Origin: Bradyrhizobium sp. Ash2021 | GTDB taxonomy: Bacteria; Pseudomonadota; Alphaproteobacteria; Rhizobiales; Xanthobacteraceae | Length of the DNA: 64,000 nt | Reading direction: 5' to 3' | NCBI RefSeq assembly: GCF_031202265.1 | Contig: NZ_CP100604.1 | Location: 7,112,501 to 7,176,500, forward strand | Shown: piece by piece, positions 35,915-44,923 of the stretch | Numbering within the stretch: position 1 is the first letter of the stretch | Layout: every line of letters starts with the position of its first letter | Made by a program: the position numbers and the translations under genes | Notes under the pieces: model-generated | What the model saw: only the letters and a program-made list of their open reading frames with translations | Database searches by the model: none | What the model was told of the DNA's origin: nothing

Positions 35915-36715
35915 ATGCCAGCACCGCCGCTGATCGCTTACACGCATGTCGGCAAGACTTTTGACGGCGGCCGGGGTGCTGCGCGCGTGGTGGCGGTCGA
36001 CGACGTCTCGCTCGACGTCGCCGAGGGCGAGTTTTTGGCCATCGTCGGCGGCTCCGGCTCAGGCAAGACCACGCTGCTGCGGCTGGCCAACCGGCTGATC
36101 GAGGCCGACGGCGGCAGCATCACGGTCGAGGGTGAGGATATCAGCGGCGTCGACCCGATCGGGCTGCGGCGGCGCATCGGCTATGTGTTCCAGAGCGGCG
36201 GACTGTTTCCGCACATTGACGTTGCCGGCAATATCGGGGTCACGCCAAAACTGCTCGGTTGGCCCGCGGCGGAGATTGCCGCGCGGGTGGATGAACTGCT
36301 CGATCTGGTGCGGCTCGACCGCGCGCAATACCGCAACCGGCTGCCGCATGAATTGTCCGGCGGCCAGCGCCAGCGCGTCGGCGTAGCGCGCGCGCTCGCG
36401 GCAAAACCGCGCATCGTCTTGATGGACGAGCCGTTCGGCGCGCTCGACCCCTTAACCCGCGATGCGCTCGGCGACGATTTTCGCGATCTCCATCGCAAGC
36501 TTGGCCTGACCACTGTCATGATCACACACGACATGACCGAAGCCATACTGCTGGCCGACCGCGTTGCCGTGATGCGCGGCGGAAAACTGCTGGCGCAGGG
36601 CACGCCGGCCGAACTCACGGGCAGCGGCGATGCCTATGTCGGCGAATTGCTGCGTACGCCGCGGCGGCAGGCCGAGCGGCTTGGGGCCTTGCTGCCGCGG
36701 GATGGCGCCGCATGA
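35915..36715 (+). CDS. Osmoprotectant ABC transporter ATPase (OpuCA/ProV-like)
   Basis: 266 residues. Walker A VGGSGSGKTTLLRLANRL with the LIEADGGSI block, signature LSGGQRQRVGVARAL, Walker B IVLMDEPFGALDPLTR and H-loop ITHDMTEA are intact. No C-terminal CBS domains are present, so the usual ionic sensing part of OpuCA is absent. It overlaps the next gene by 4 nt (ATGA). Substrate is probably a quaternary amine such as choline or glycine betaine, by family. Confidence 0.9.
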   Translation: MPAPPLIAYTHVGKTFDGGRGAARVVAVDDVSLDVAEGEFLAIVGGSGSGKTTLLRLANRLIEADGGSITVEGEDISGVDPIGLRRRIGYVFQSGGLFPHIDVAGNIGVTPKLLGWPAAEIAARVDELLDLVRLDRAQYRNRLPHELSGGQRQRVGVARALAAKPRIVLMDEPFGALDPLTRDALGDDFRDLHRKLGLTTVMITHDMTEAILLADRVAVMRGGKLLAQGTPAELTGSGDAYVGELLRTPRRQAERLGALLPRDGAA

Positions 36716-38271
36716 ACCTGTTCTCCGATCCGCGCTGGAGCGAGGCACTGGCGCATCTGCCGGATTATCTCGGCAATCATGTCCGCGTCAGCGTCACCGC
36801 GCTGGCACTGGGCCTTGCGGTTAGTCTCCCGTTGGCGATCGTCGCACGCAACCGGCCGCTGCTGCGCGGCGCGCTGCTCGGGCTTGCCAGCATCGTGCAG
36901 ACGGTGCCGGGGCTGGCGCTGCTGGCGCTGTTCTATCCGCTGCTGCTGGCGCTCGCGGCGCTGTCGCTGTCGTGGTTCGGAGCCGGATTCTCCGCCTTCG
37001 GATTCCTGCCGGCCGTGCTGGCGCTGGCGCTCTATTCGATGCTGCCGGTGCTGCGCAACACCATCACCGGCCTGCAGGGCGTCAACGCCGCGATCCTGGA
37101 AGCGGCGCAAGGCGTCGGCATGACGCCGCAGCAATCCCTGTTCACGGTCGAACTGCCGCTGGCGCTGCCGGTCATGATGGCGGGGATCCGCACCGCGGCG
37201 GTCTGGGTGATCGGCACCGCGACGCTGTCGACGCCGATCGGCCAGACCAGCCTCGGCAATTACATTTTTGCCGGGCTGCAGACCCAGAACTGGGTGTTCG
37301 TGCTGTTCGGCTGCCTCGCCGCCGCGGTGCTGGCGCTCGCGGTCGATCAATTGCTGGCGCTGATCGAAAACGGCTTGCGCAACCGCAGCCGCATTCGCGC
37401 GGCGATTGGCGGCGTCGGCATCGCGGCATTGGTCGCGGCCACGCTGGTGCCCACGATGTCGCGTTCGGCATCGAATTACGTTGTCGGCGCCAAGACCTTT
37501 ACCGAGCAATATGTGCTGTCGGCACTGATCGCGCAGCGGCTGCAGGCGGCCGGGCTCTCTGCCACCTCGCGCGAAGGCCTCGGCTCCAACGTCATCTTCG
37601 ATGCGCTGGCATCGGGCGATATCGACGTCTATGTCGATTATTCCGGCACGCTGTGGGCCAACCAGTTCCATCACAGCGATATCAAGCCGCGCGACGTGCT
37701 GCTGGCTGAATTGAAGGCGACGCTGGCACGGCAACACATCACCCTGTTGGGCGAACTCGGCTTTGAAAATGCCTATGCGTTGGTGATGCCGCGCCGGCGC
37801 GCCGAACAATTGGGCATTCGCAGCATCGCCGATCTGGCCTCGCGGGCGCCGTCGATGTCGATCGCGGCCGACTATGAATTCTTCTCGCGTCCGGAATGGG
37901 CCGGCATCAAGCAGGCCTACGGCCTGCCGTTCCGCACCCAGCGGCAGATGCAGCCGGACTTCATGTACGCCGCCGTCGCCTCCGGCGAGGTCGACGTGAT
38001 CGCGGGCTACACCAGCGATGGGCTGATTGCCAAATACGATCTGGTGGTGCTGGAAGATCCCAGACACGCGATCCCGCCCTACGATGCCATCATGCTGATC
38101 GCACCGAAGCGCGCTTCCGATTCGGTGCTGCGCGAGGCGCTGCAGCCGCTGCTCGGCAGGATCGACATTGCCGCGATGCGCGAGGCCAATCTGCGCGCCG
38201 CCGGCGGCGACGGCGCGTCCTCGCCGGATGCGGTGGCGCGCTGGCTGTGGGACAAGATCGGGAAACGTTAG
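36712..38271 (+). CDS. Fused osmoprotectant ABC permease and substrate-binding protein
   Basis: 519 residues. The first about 230 form an OpuCB-type permease with about six membrane segments and the coupling motif LEAAQGVGMTPQQSLFTVELP. The rest (from VVGAKTFTEQYVLSALIAQR, near 256) is an OpuCC-type receptor with the GLGSNVIFDALASGDIDVYVDYSGT block. The receptor is thus tethered to the pore. The fusion occurs in some known members (for example in Gram-positives and Helicobacter) and fits a quaternary amine importer. Follows its ATPase directly. Confidence 0.9.
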   Translation: MNLFSDPRWSEALAHLPDYLGNHVRVSVTALALGLAVSLPLAIVARNRPLLRGALLGLASIVQTVPGLALLALFYPLLLALAALSLSWFGAGFSAFGFLPAVLALALYSMLPVLRNTITGLQGVNAAILEAAQGVGMTPQQSLFTVELPLALPVMMAGIRTAAVWVIGTATLSTPIGQTSLGNYIFAGLQTQNWVFVLFGCLAAAVLALAVDQLLALIENGLRNRSRIRAAIGGVGIAALVAATLVPTMSRSASNYVVGAKTFTEQYVLSALIAQRLQAAGLSATSREGLGSNVIFDALASGDIDVYVDYSGTLWANQFHHSDIKPRDVLLAELKATLARQHITLLGELGFENAYALVMPRRRAEQLGIRSIADLASRAPSMSIAADYEFFSRPEWAGIKQAYGLPFRTQRQMQPDFMYAAVASGEVDVIAGYTSDGLIAKYDLVVLEDPRHAIPPYDAIMLIAPKRASDSVLREALQPLLGRIDIAAMREANLRAAGGDGASSPDAVARWLWDKIGKR

Positions 38272-38307
38272 CGCGACACCGGAGGCTGGATTTTTGGGAT
38301 CAAGGAA

Positions 38308-39297
38308 TTGCCTATAGTGTTTTTCAACCGCGCCGCCGCCCGCCTCATTCTGGCGCTTGCCTTGTTCGCACCCGCAGCTTCGCCACAGGCCAGCGCCGCC
38401 GGTTACCCCGACCGCTCCGTGCGCATCGTCGTGCCGTTCGGGCCCGGTGGCATTGCCGACACCACGGCGCGCATCGTCGCGGAAAAACTCGGCGACAAAC
38501 TCGGGCAGCGCTTTTACGTCGAGAACCAGCCCGGCGCCGGCGGCATCGCCGCGGCCCGAACCGTGATCTCGTCGCCGCCCGACGGCTACACCCTGGCGCT
38601 GCTCTCCAATGGTACCGCGATCAGCGTCTCCCTGTTCAAGAAATTGCCGTTCGATCCGCTGAAGGACTTTGCGCCGGTTTCCAGCCTGGGGTTCTTCGAT
38701 TTCATCTTCGCGACGGGATCCGGCTCGGAATTCAAAACCCTTGGCGACTTCATCGCTGCGGCAAAGGCAAAACCCGGCGCGCTCAATGTCGGGACCATCA
38801 ATATCGGCAGCACCCAGAACCTGTCGGCCGAATTGTTCAAGACGCTGGCCGGGATCGATTTCACCATCATTCCCTTTCGAGGCACGCCCGAGGTGATGGT
38901 ATCGCAGCTGCAGGGCGACATCGCGCTGATGATCGACGGCTATTCCTCGATGAAGGGCAATCTGGCCGACGGGAAATTGCGGGCGCTGGCGTCGTCGGGT
39001 CTGGTGCGATCGGAAAGCACGCCCGAGCTCGCCACCGTGCGCGAAAGCGGGGCTACCGGTTACGACGTGGTGTCCTGGAATGCGCTGTTTGCCCCGGCCG
39101 GCACGCCGCCGGAGATCGTGAACACGCTCAACGCCGCGTTGCGGGCTATACTCGCTGACGCCGAGGTGAAAAGGCGGCTGCTCGAACTCGGCATCGAGGC
39201 CAAGGCCAGTACGCCGCAGGAGATTTCGGCCCGGTTGCAGTCCGACATCGACAAGTGGCAGAGGGTGATCGAGAAGGCCGGAATTCAAAAGCAATAA
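38308..39297 (+). CDS. Tripartite tricarboxylate transporter receptor, Bug (TctC) family
   Basis: 329 residues counted from a TTG at 38308; a GTG at 38317 is as good, with AAGGA 10 nt before it. Signal peptide (LILALALFAPAASPQASA). The Bug signature PDRSVRIVVPFGPGGIADTTAR, then NQPGAGG and GTPEVMVSQLQGDIALMID, is clear. These receptors bind carboxylates; many are orphan without adjacent TctAB permeases, as here. It lies 36 nt after the OpuC-like fusion and before a dehydrogenase, so co-transcription is likely. Confidence 0.9.
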   Translation: MPIVFFNRAAARLILALALFAPAASPQASAAGYPDRSVRIVVPFGPGGIADTTARIVAEKLGDKLGQRFYVENQPGAGGIAAARTVISSPPDGYTLALLSNGTAISVSLFKKLPFDPLKDFAPVSSLGFFDFIFATGSGSEFKTLGDFIAAAKAKPGALNVGTINIGSTQNLSAELFKTLAGIDFTIIPFRGTPEVMVSQLQGDIALMIDGYSSMKGNLADGKLRALASSGLVRSESTPELATVRESGATGYDVVSWNALFAPAGTPPEIVNTLNAALRAILADAEVKRRLLELGIEAKASTPQEISARLQSDIDKWQRVIEKAGIQKQ

Positions 39298-39347
39298 CCG
39301 CGTGGCGCTTCACCGGGCAACCGCGCCGAATATGGAGATCGTTTGGA

Positions 39348-40283
39348 ATGACCGCGACATCGACCGAACCCAGGCATTGGAATATCGGCCTCGTCGGCTA
39401 TGGCGAAGTGGGCCGGATTCTCGCCGAGGATTTGCGCAAGCAGGACGTCAAGATCGCCGCCTACGATATCAAGCTGCGCAGCGACCAGGCCGGCGGCGCG
39501 TTGCGCGATCACGCCGCCACGCATGGGGTTGCGCTGACGACGTCGCATGCCGATCTCGCTGCGCAATCCGACTTCATCGTTTCCGCCGTCACCGCGAGCC
39601 AGGCCGTCCCGGTCGCGGAAGCCTGCGCGCCGGCGGTGAAGCAGGGCGCCTGGTTCCTCGACTTCAATTCGGCTTCGCCCGGCGCCAAGCAGCGCGCGGC
39701 GGCGCTTATCGACGGCAAGGGCGGCCGCTATGTCGAGGGCGCCGTGATGACGTCGATCCCGCCCTACCGCATCAATGTGCCGTTGCTGCTGGGTGGCGCT
39801 GGTGCGGCGACGCTGGCGCCACTGCTGGTGGAGCTTGGCTTCGACGCCAAGGTGGCGAGCCAGGAACTGGGCGTCGCCTCGGCGGTGAAGATGTGCCGCA
39901 GCGTGATGATCAAGGGCATGGAGGCGACGGTGATCGAGGCCTTCACCACCGCCCGTGCCTACGGCGTCGAGGACGCGGTGCTGGCCTCGCTGAAGGAAAC
40001 CTTTCCCGGCATCGATTGGGAGAAACAGGGCGCCTATTTCTTCCAACGCGTGATCGAGCATGGCCGCCGCCGCAGCGAGGAGGTTCGCGAAGTCGCCGAG
40101 ACCGTGCGCGAGGCCGGCCTGGCGCCATGGTCGGCGCAAGGCACCGCCGAACGCCAGGCTTTTATCGCCGACCTCGCCGACGAAGGCCTGTTCGGGGCGA
40201 AAGGCACCGCGGCCTTTGCCCGCAGCGCGGACTGGCGCGTGGAAGCGGACCGGATACTTGGCGCGGTGAAGAGGAAGGGCTGA
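39348..40283 (+). CDS. NAD(P)-dependent oxidoreductase, 6-phosphogluconate dehydrogenase-like with DUF1932
   Basis: 311 residues from the ATG with GGAG about 10 nt upstream; the frame overlaps the Bug gene if taken from 39255. The Rossmann start NIGLVGYGEVGRILAEDLRK is followed by the beta-hydroxyacid dehydrogenase-like WFLDFNSASPGAKQ block. The C-terminal region with LGVASAVKMCRSVMIKGMEA contains the catalytic Lys expected for this superfamily and matches the DUF1932 group. Substrate unknown; the Bug receptor gene upstream hints at a hydroxy acid. Confidence 0.85.
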   Translation: MTATSTEPRHWNIGLVGYGEVGRILAEDLRKQDVKIAAYDIKLRSDQAGGALRDHAATHGVALTTSHADLAAQSDFIVSAVTASQAVPVAEACAPAVKQGAWFLDFNSASPGAKQRAAALIDGKGGRYVEGAVMTSIPPYRINVPLLLGGAGAATLAPLLVELGFDAKVASQELGVASAVKMCRSVMIKGMEATVIEAFTTARAYGVEDAVLASLKETFPGIDWEKQGAYFFQRVIEHGRRRSEEVREVAETVREAGLAPWSAQGTAERQAFIADLADEGLFGAKGTAAFARSADWRVEADRILGAVKRKG

Positions 40284-40295
40284 GCGGTCCTCCAA

Positions 40296-40415
40296 CGTCA
40301 TTGCGAGGAGCGAAGCGACGAAGCAATCCATTCTTTCTTGGCGCTGCCCGATGGATTGCTGCGCGGAGCCTGTCATCGGGCGCGCATTCGCGCGACCCGG
40401 TGGCTCGCAATGACG
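40296..40415. repeat. Dispersed repeat, family A (copy 3)
   Basis: 120 bp with CGTCATTGCGAGGAGCG at the left, GAAGCAATCCAT and ATGGATTGCTGC inside, and CTCGCAATGACG at the right. It lies between two convergent genes, ending 2 bp from the stop of the next gene. Confidence 0.85.
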
Positions 40416-40417
40416 TC

Positions 40418-42127
40418 CTACAGCCCCTTGATCATCCCGGCGTCGATCAGCAGCCGGTTGAAGCGCCTCGCCTCCGCGCCGTCCTTGCAGTCGTAGAACC
40501 GCCCCTGGCAGCGGAGCATGATGCTCTTCTGCTCTTCGAAAGACGGATCGAGTGGAATCCCGGCGGCTTCCTGGATCACCAGCGGCAAATAGGCCGCGTC
40601 GATGGTGTCCATCACGGCCGGACTCTTCACCGGCTCGAAATTGACGGCATCGATGGCATAATAGGTCCCGTAATAGCGCGGATCGTAATTCTCCAGCTTT
40701 TTGCCGACGCTGGCCTCGTCGAGGCCGGGGTCGAGCACATGCGGCGAGAATTCCGGCTGGTGATCGCCGTAGCGCACGATCAGGAACGGCTGTGCCGGAA
40801 ATTTCTTCTTCAGCCCGGCGATAAAGGCCGAGAAATCGTTGGCGCTCATCGTCTGCCGGCGCAGATATTCGTCGACCACCGGCTCGTTGCCGGGCTTGCG
40901 CCAGGACGGCATCAGGTCGGGCCGGAACCGGGTCTCCCAGGGAAAATGATTGGCCGCCAAATAGACGAAGGTGAACAGCGGCGTCCCCTGCGGCTGCTCG
41001 GCGATCAGCTTCAGAGCCTTGTCGTAGAAGAAGCTGTCCGGCTCGACGTCTTTGGCGTGGAGATCATGCGCGTCGTAGAAATGCTGGATGCCGGTCGTGA
41101 TCTGGAAGCTGCGCGCACTCATGAAGGCGCCGAATGCCGGATAGAGCGACAGCGTGGTGTAGCCGCAGCGGCGCAGCGCCAGCGGCAATCCGCGCTCGAC
41201 GCGGCCCGAAGCGATCCGGGTGACGAAATAGGCGAACCGGCCGAACGAGCGCGAGGAGAGGCCTGCGAGCACGTTATATTCGGTGAACCAGCTCGGCCCG
41301 CCATTGCTCTCGGCGAGGAAGGTGCGCTCCTTGCCGTCGAACGATTGGAAATGGCTGCCATAGCCTGCGGGCACCTTGATGCCCTCGGCCTGACGGATGT
41401 CGAAGCTCGACTCGTCATGGATCATGATGATGTTCGGCCGCCGTCCGGCCGGATGGCAGGAATCCAGCAGCGGCACCTTGAGGCGCTCGGTGGCGACCGC
41501 GTCCGATTCCATGAACCCGTAATTGATGAAGTCGGATACCGCGGTCACGCCGGAGCGGGAAAATTTCGACAAATAGCCGTCGTCGTAATACCCGCGCCAG
41601 GCCTCATCCGGCCAGGCGAGGGCGTATCCGACCAGGGCGGCAAGGCAGGCGAGGCAGCAGGCCAGCGCCGGCAACCGGCGGATGCGAAACGGATCGAGCC
41701 ACCACAGCGCATACATCAAGGGGATGGTGACGAGGCCGGCCCCGATCACCGACCAGCGCAGATTGGGGAAGATCGTAAACAGGAAGGCGGCGGTATCGCG
41801 ATCGATGACCATCAGGTCGACGAAGTTCGCGGTCATCTGCACTACGTCGTGCTTGAGCCGCGACAGCAGCACCAAAACCACCACCAGCGTCAGCGACAGC
41901 GCGCCCGACAGCGCCGGGCGCCGCAATAGCGCGATGAAGAAGAAATTCAGGATCCCCCACGACAGCAAAAAGCCGGTGCGCGCGCCGAAATCGGTCTCGG
42001 TCTGCAGCATGATGGCGAGCGCGGCCAGATGGGGTGCTGCCACGGCCAACAGCCGCCAGATGCCGATCGCGGCGATGCCGCCGGCAATGGCGGTAGCGGA
42101 GGAGCCTTGATTCGGCGGGGGCGCCAT
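40418..42127 (-). CDS. Membrane-anchored sulfatase/alkaline phosphatase-fold protein (phosphoethanolamine transferase or LTA synthase-like)
   Basis: 569 residues. Five or so N-terminal membrane segments (to about residue 185) carry a periplasmic catalytic domain. RPNIIMIHDESSFD begins it with the first metal ligands, SNGGPSWFTEYNVLAGLSS holds the expected nucleophile loop, HFPWETRF and RYGDHQPEFS supply later ligands. This architecture belongs to enzymes that modify lipid headgroups, lipid A or glycans, such as EptA, MdoB or LtaS; which one this is cannot be told. The gene stands alone between two unrelated units. Confidence 0.82.
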   Translation of the reverse strand: MAPPPNQGSSATAIAGGIAAIGIWRLLAVAAPHLAALAIMLQTETDFGARTGFLLSWGILNFFFIALLRRPALSGALSLTLVVVLVLLSRLKHDVVQMTANFVDLMVIDRDTAAFLFTIFPNLRWSVIGAGLVTIPLMYALWWLDPFRIRRLPALACCLACLAALVGYALAWPDEAWRGYYDDGYLSKFSRSGVTAVSDFINYGFMESDAVATERLKVPLLDSCHPAGRRPNIIMIHDESSFDIRQAEGIKVPAGYGSHFQSFDGKERTFLAESNGGPSWFTEYNVLAGLSSRSFGRFAYFVTRIASGRVERGLPLALRRCGYTTLSLYPAFGAFMSARSFQITTGIQHFYDAHDLHAKDVEPDSFFYDKALKLIAEQPQGTPLFTFVYLAANHFPWETRFRPDLMPSWRKPGNEPVVDEYLRRQTMSANDFSAFIAGLKKKFPAQPFLIVRYGDHQPEFSPHVLDPGLDEASVGKKLENYDPRYYGTYYAIDAVNFEPVKSPAVMDTIDAAYLPLVIQEAAGIPLDPSFEEQKSIMLRCQGRFYDCKDGAEARRFNRLLIDAGMIKGL

Positions 42128-42424
42128 GGGCGGGACGCAACATTACCCGGCGCAATGCTAATGCCTTGGCTGGCGACGACCAGGAGACGCACGGCGCATC
42201 CGGAAGCTGCGTCGCGTCATAAAAATGTAGTGGAACCGTCATGAACAGGCAATGAATTTGCCGGTGGCAGCCAGGTTCTGGCGGTTCGCGCGAGCTCGAG
42301 CGCGCGACACCATCCCAGGCGGGGCCGTCCGGCCTCATCCGACCACCTGCCGGCAGTCCCAATTTCGAGGGTTTTGTCGGCGACCGGACAGACAGGCTTT
42401 TCAGATCGGCGCTAGTTTTGAGCC

Positions 42425-42715
42425 ATGGCCGGGATGAGGAAACCCGATCCGGAACTACTGCCTATCCACCGTCCGCGCTGTCCCGACTGCCACACGCGGA
42501 TGATAACGGCTGACGTCACGGCCGGACCGGAAGGTTTCGAGCACCGCAGCTATCAATGCCCAGGCTGTGCTCACACCGAAACCAGGATCGAGCCGATCGA
42601 TCCGCTCGAGGCCGACGCCGCGGGCTGGGTCGCCGCCGAGCCCGGACAGCCGGCAACCGCACCGGGCTCAATCCCGAACGCCCGGCCACCAATCCAGCCC
42701 AAATCGACGCATTGA
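42425..42715 (+). CDS. Small zinc-ribbon protein
   Basis: 96 residues. Two CxxC knuckles, [11 protein letters not shown] and YQCPGCAH, spaced by about 25 residues, suggest a zinc ribbon. A Pro/Ala-rich tail follows. The segment is clearly similar to the 67-residue protein at 43105-43308 (RPRCRRCQTRM; FECAKCEL), so the two are paralogs. No function known. Start could also be the ATG four codons later. It lies 18 nt before the next small gene. The 42128-42424 gap shows no gene. Confidence 0.7.
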   Translation: MAGMRKPDPELLPIHRPRCPDCHTRMITADVTAGPEGFEHRSYQCPGCAHTETRIEPIDPLEADAAGWVAAEPGQPATAPGSIPNARPPIQPKSTH

Positions 42716-42733
42716 AGCCGAAGAACTGAAGCG

Positions 42734-42928
42734 ATGGCCCGACCGATCAAAAACCCGCGGCCCAAACTCGATCTGGAGACCGAGGCGCTGGCAGCGCTTG
42801 AACAAGCCCGCGCGCTGGCACCCGGGCCTGAGCGGATCGAAGCGATGAAACGCGCCGGCGTTCTCAGGAATGCGGTGGACATGCAGGGACTGTTGTTTGC
42901 GAAGCGGGGCAGACCGCCGAAGATGTGA
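42734..42928 (+). CDS. Small conserved-looking basic protein of unknown function
   Basis: 64 residues: MARPIKNPRPKLDLETEALA at the start, then an alpha-helical middle (ALEQARALAPGPERIEAMKR) and a basic end (AKRGRPPKM). The GRPPK end recalls an AT-hook-type element, but with one copy this is weak. It follows the zinc-ribbon gene by 18 nt and is probably co-transcribed. Confidence 0.6.
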   Translation: MARPIKNPRPKLDLETEALAALEQARALAPGPERIEAMKRAGVLRNAVDMQGLLFAKRGRPPKM

Positions 42929-42989
42929 ATTGCGCTGCGGCTGGCATCTACGCGGCCAGTTAACCCTGCGCGCGCTCCACGCCGCCTGC

Positions 42990-43124
42990 TCAACCCGTCC
43001 CGGCTACGAACAGGATCACGAGGAAGGCGCCGATCGCGATCATCGCGGTCAGCGCGCAGGCTATTGCAACGCGTATCATGATCTGGATCAGGCTGAGGTC
43101 TTGCTCAGAGCGGCGGCCGGACAT
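42990..43124 (-). CDS. Small single-span membrane protein (44 aa)
   Basis: 44 residues: MSGRRSEQDLSLIQ then a membrane segment VAIACALTAMIAIGAFLVIL and a short tail. Its ATG overlaps the last codons of the zinc-ribbon gene at 43105, a coupling pattern that supports its reality. It is convergent with the small basic gene at 42734. Function unknown. Confidence 0.6.
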   Translation of the reverse strand: MSGRRSEQDLSLIQIMIRVAIACALTAMIAIGAFLVILFVAGTG

Positions 43125-43308
43125 TGGTCGTTAGCCGTTCAACAGTTTTCGATTTCAGCGGATCTGCGACCGTCCGGGTCTCGATGAGCTCGCATTTCGC
43201 GCATTCGAAGGTCCGCTCCTCCGACCCGTCAGGCAGGGGCGCGATACGCGCGAGCATCATCCGGGTTTGGCACCGGCGGCAACGCGGACGCTCGATCAAA
43301 GTAAGCAT
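43105..43308 (-). CDS. Small zinc-ribbon protein (paralog of the 42425 gene)
   Basis: 67 residues with RPRCRRCQTRM and ECAKCELIETRT forming two CxxC knuckles 25 residues apart. The layout matches the protein at 42425-42715 closely (ETR after the second knuckle, RPRC at the first), without the long tail. The start at 43308 has ATGCTTAC after a TGAGGCATG-like context. It is coupled to the small membrane protein gene. Confidence 0.7.
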   Translation of the reverse strand: MLTLIERPRCRRCQTRMMLARIAPLPDGSEERTFECAKCELIETRTVADPLKSKTVERLTTNVRPPL

Positions 43309-43530
43309 GCCTCACTGACCCAATCCAAACGCTGAGCCGCAGCAGAACTGTGCGCCAAATAGTTTGTTCGAAAGACTCCGCCCGTCTGTCCGGTACCTGA
43401 CACAAGCGGAAATAATTCCCTTGCTATGTCCGCTACCTGTCGTACCGTCCAGGAATTATCGGGTATCGCGCCCAAGACACCGATAGCTGAGAGTTCTTCG
43501 CGCTCTCGCCTGTCGTCAGGAGCGCATTTT

Positions 43531-44226
43531 ATGAAGAATCTTTTGCTCAGCCTGCTCCCTGCTTCCGATCTGAAGCTTCTCGCACCGCATTTGAAGCCCG
43601 CATATTTCGAACAGCATCACCTGTTGTTCGAGGCGGACGAGCGAATCGGTTACGTCTACTTTCCGACCGGTGCCGTCGTATCGCTCGTCGTCACCCTTTC
43701 AACCGGAGAAATCATCGAAGCGGCGATGGTCGGTGTGGATGGCGTTTTAGGGGCTTCCGCGGCCCTCGACGGAAAAATATCGCTGAGCCGCGGCATCGTT
43801 CAACTCGCCGGCGAAATCGCCGTCTGCGATATCGACGCGCTGAAATCCGCGGCCTTGCAGAGCACCAAATTGTTTTCGCTGCTCATTCGACACGAGCAAA
43901 CCGTGTATGCCCAGGCGCAGCAGTCGGCAGCGTGTTTCGCCACCCACCAGGTCGAGGCAAGGTTGTGCCGCTGGCTGCTTCGCGCGCGGGATTTGTCGGC
44001 GAGCGACAATCTCCCCTTCACGCAGGAATACCTCGCGGAGATGCTGGGGGTCAGACGGACGAGCGTGACGGAAGTCGCGCATACGCTGCAGGAAGCGGGG
44101 TTGATCAAATATGCCCGCGGCAAAATTCAGATCGTGAACGCGGGCGGTTTGAGGGCGAGCGCCTGCGAATGCTACGCTTCGGTCAAGGCGCACTATCAAA
44201 AGCTGATCGGACCCTCTCCAAGATAG
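43531..44226 (+). CDS. Crp/Fnr-family transcriptional regulator
   Basis: 231 residues from the ATG that follows GGAG by about 8 nt; the frame is open to 43426. An N-terminal cyclic-nucleotide-binding-like beta roll (LFEADERIGYVYFPTGAVVS) and a C-terminal winged helix (FTQEYLAEMLGVRRTSVTEV) are present. There is no N-terminal cysteine cluster, so it is not an oxygen-sensing FNR. The class with YVYFPTGAVVSL is common in rhizobia without known ligand. Targets unknown. Confidence 0.87.
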   Translation: MKNLLLSLLPASDLKLLAPHLKPAYFEQHHLLFEADERIGYVYFPTGAVVSLVVTLSTGEIIEAAMVGVDGVLGASAALDGKISLSRGIVQLAGEIAVCDIDALKSAALQSTKLFSLLIRHEQTVYAQAQQSAACFATHQVEARLCRWLLRARDLSASDNLPFTQEYLAEMLGVRRTSVTEVAHTLQEAGLIKYARGKIQIVNAGGLRASACECYASVKAHYQKLIGPSPR

Positions 44227-44289
44227 GTTACCGCGCCACCGCGCCGGGTCGATTGGCAATATCCTCAATGAACAGATCGCTTCGCGGCG

Positions 44290-44604
44290 ATGGATCCCGC
44301 GGGCTTTGCCGCCGCGACGTCGCTGGCCTCCTACATCTTCGGCGGCATCGGCTACGTCGTCATCATCGCGATGACCGCAACCTCGTTCGATCGCACCGCC
44401 GCGGCGATCGGCCCGCGCGCCTGGCGCAGGCTGCATCTCGCAGCCGGTTATTATCTGCTGTTTCAGTTCATGGTCTCGTTCGGCAAGCAGATTCCCGACA
44501 TGCCGCCATATGCGCTGTTCCTGATCCCGCTGCTGACGGTGTTTGCGCTGCGGATGATCAGCATGGCGTCGGCGCGAACGCCGCATGCTGTCGGGGCCGG
44601 ATAG
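44290..44604 (+). CDS. Ferric reductase-like membrane protein, probably truncated
   Basis: 104 residues with three membrane segments. AWRRLHLAAGYYLLFQFMVS resembles the heme-binding helix region of the ferric-reductase-like domain, but the N-terminal helices usually found in that family are absent. The start (MDPAGFAAATSLASYIFGG) has no ribosome site, and family proteins I know are about twice as long. It may be a 5'-truncated relic. Confidence 0.45.
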   Translation: MDPAGFAAATSLASYIFGGIGYVVIIAMTATSFDRTAAAIGPRAWRRLHLAAGYYLLFQFMVSFGKQIPDMPPYALFLIPLLTVFALRMISMASARTPHAVGAG

Positions 44605-44612
44605 CGCGGGCC

Positions 44613-44855
44613 TCAGTCGTCCCCGAGCAAATGGAACTTGCGGCCAAGCTGGTGGTGAATGGTGATGACCGCCCGGTCGACGTCACTGATCAGGCTATCT
44701 CCGAGGACGACATTCGGGATTTCCCAGTTGCGAGTTCCACGCGCATTCGGCAACGCGTGAAGATCGGTGATGACAGCTGTTTCGCATCCCGGCTGGTTGC
44801 GAAGCGCTTCGTTCGCGAGCTGGGCCAATTCCGCCTTGTTCCTGCCAATTGTCAT
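44613..44855 (-). CDS. Small conserved-looking protein of unknown function
   Basis: 80 residues from MTIGRNKAELAQLANEALR with GGAG 5 nt before the ATG; the frame above it is a shadow of the neighbouring gene. The protein is hydrophilic, with GTRNWEIPNVVLGDSLISDV in the middle and a charged end. I do not recognise a family. It is the first plausible gene upstream of nothing obvious; the LprI-like gene lies 68 nt upstream on the same strand. Confidence 0.62.
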   Translation of the reverse strand: MTIGRNKAELAQLANEALRNQPGCETAVITDLHALPNARGTRNWEIPNVVLGDSLISDVDRAVITIHHQLGRKFHLLGDD

Positions 44856-44923
44856 GATCACTCCAGTCGAGCGGGAATGCGCGAGACTCCTGCGAAACCG
44901 GTGTTTCAGGCAGGTTTGGCTTT

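Noticed and set aside
36634..39294. 886-codon frame on the minus strand across the OpuC-like and Bug genes
   Set aside because: Antisense shadow; the plus-strand genes have clear family motifs throughout.
39302..41929. 875-codon plus-strand frame
   Set aside because: Shifted frame of the dehydrogenase and antisense of the sulfatase-fold gene; no motifs.
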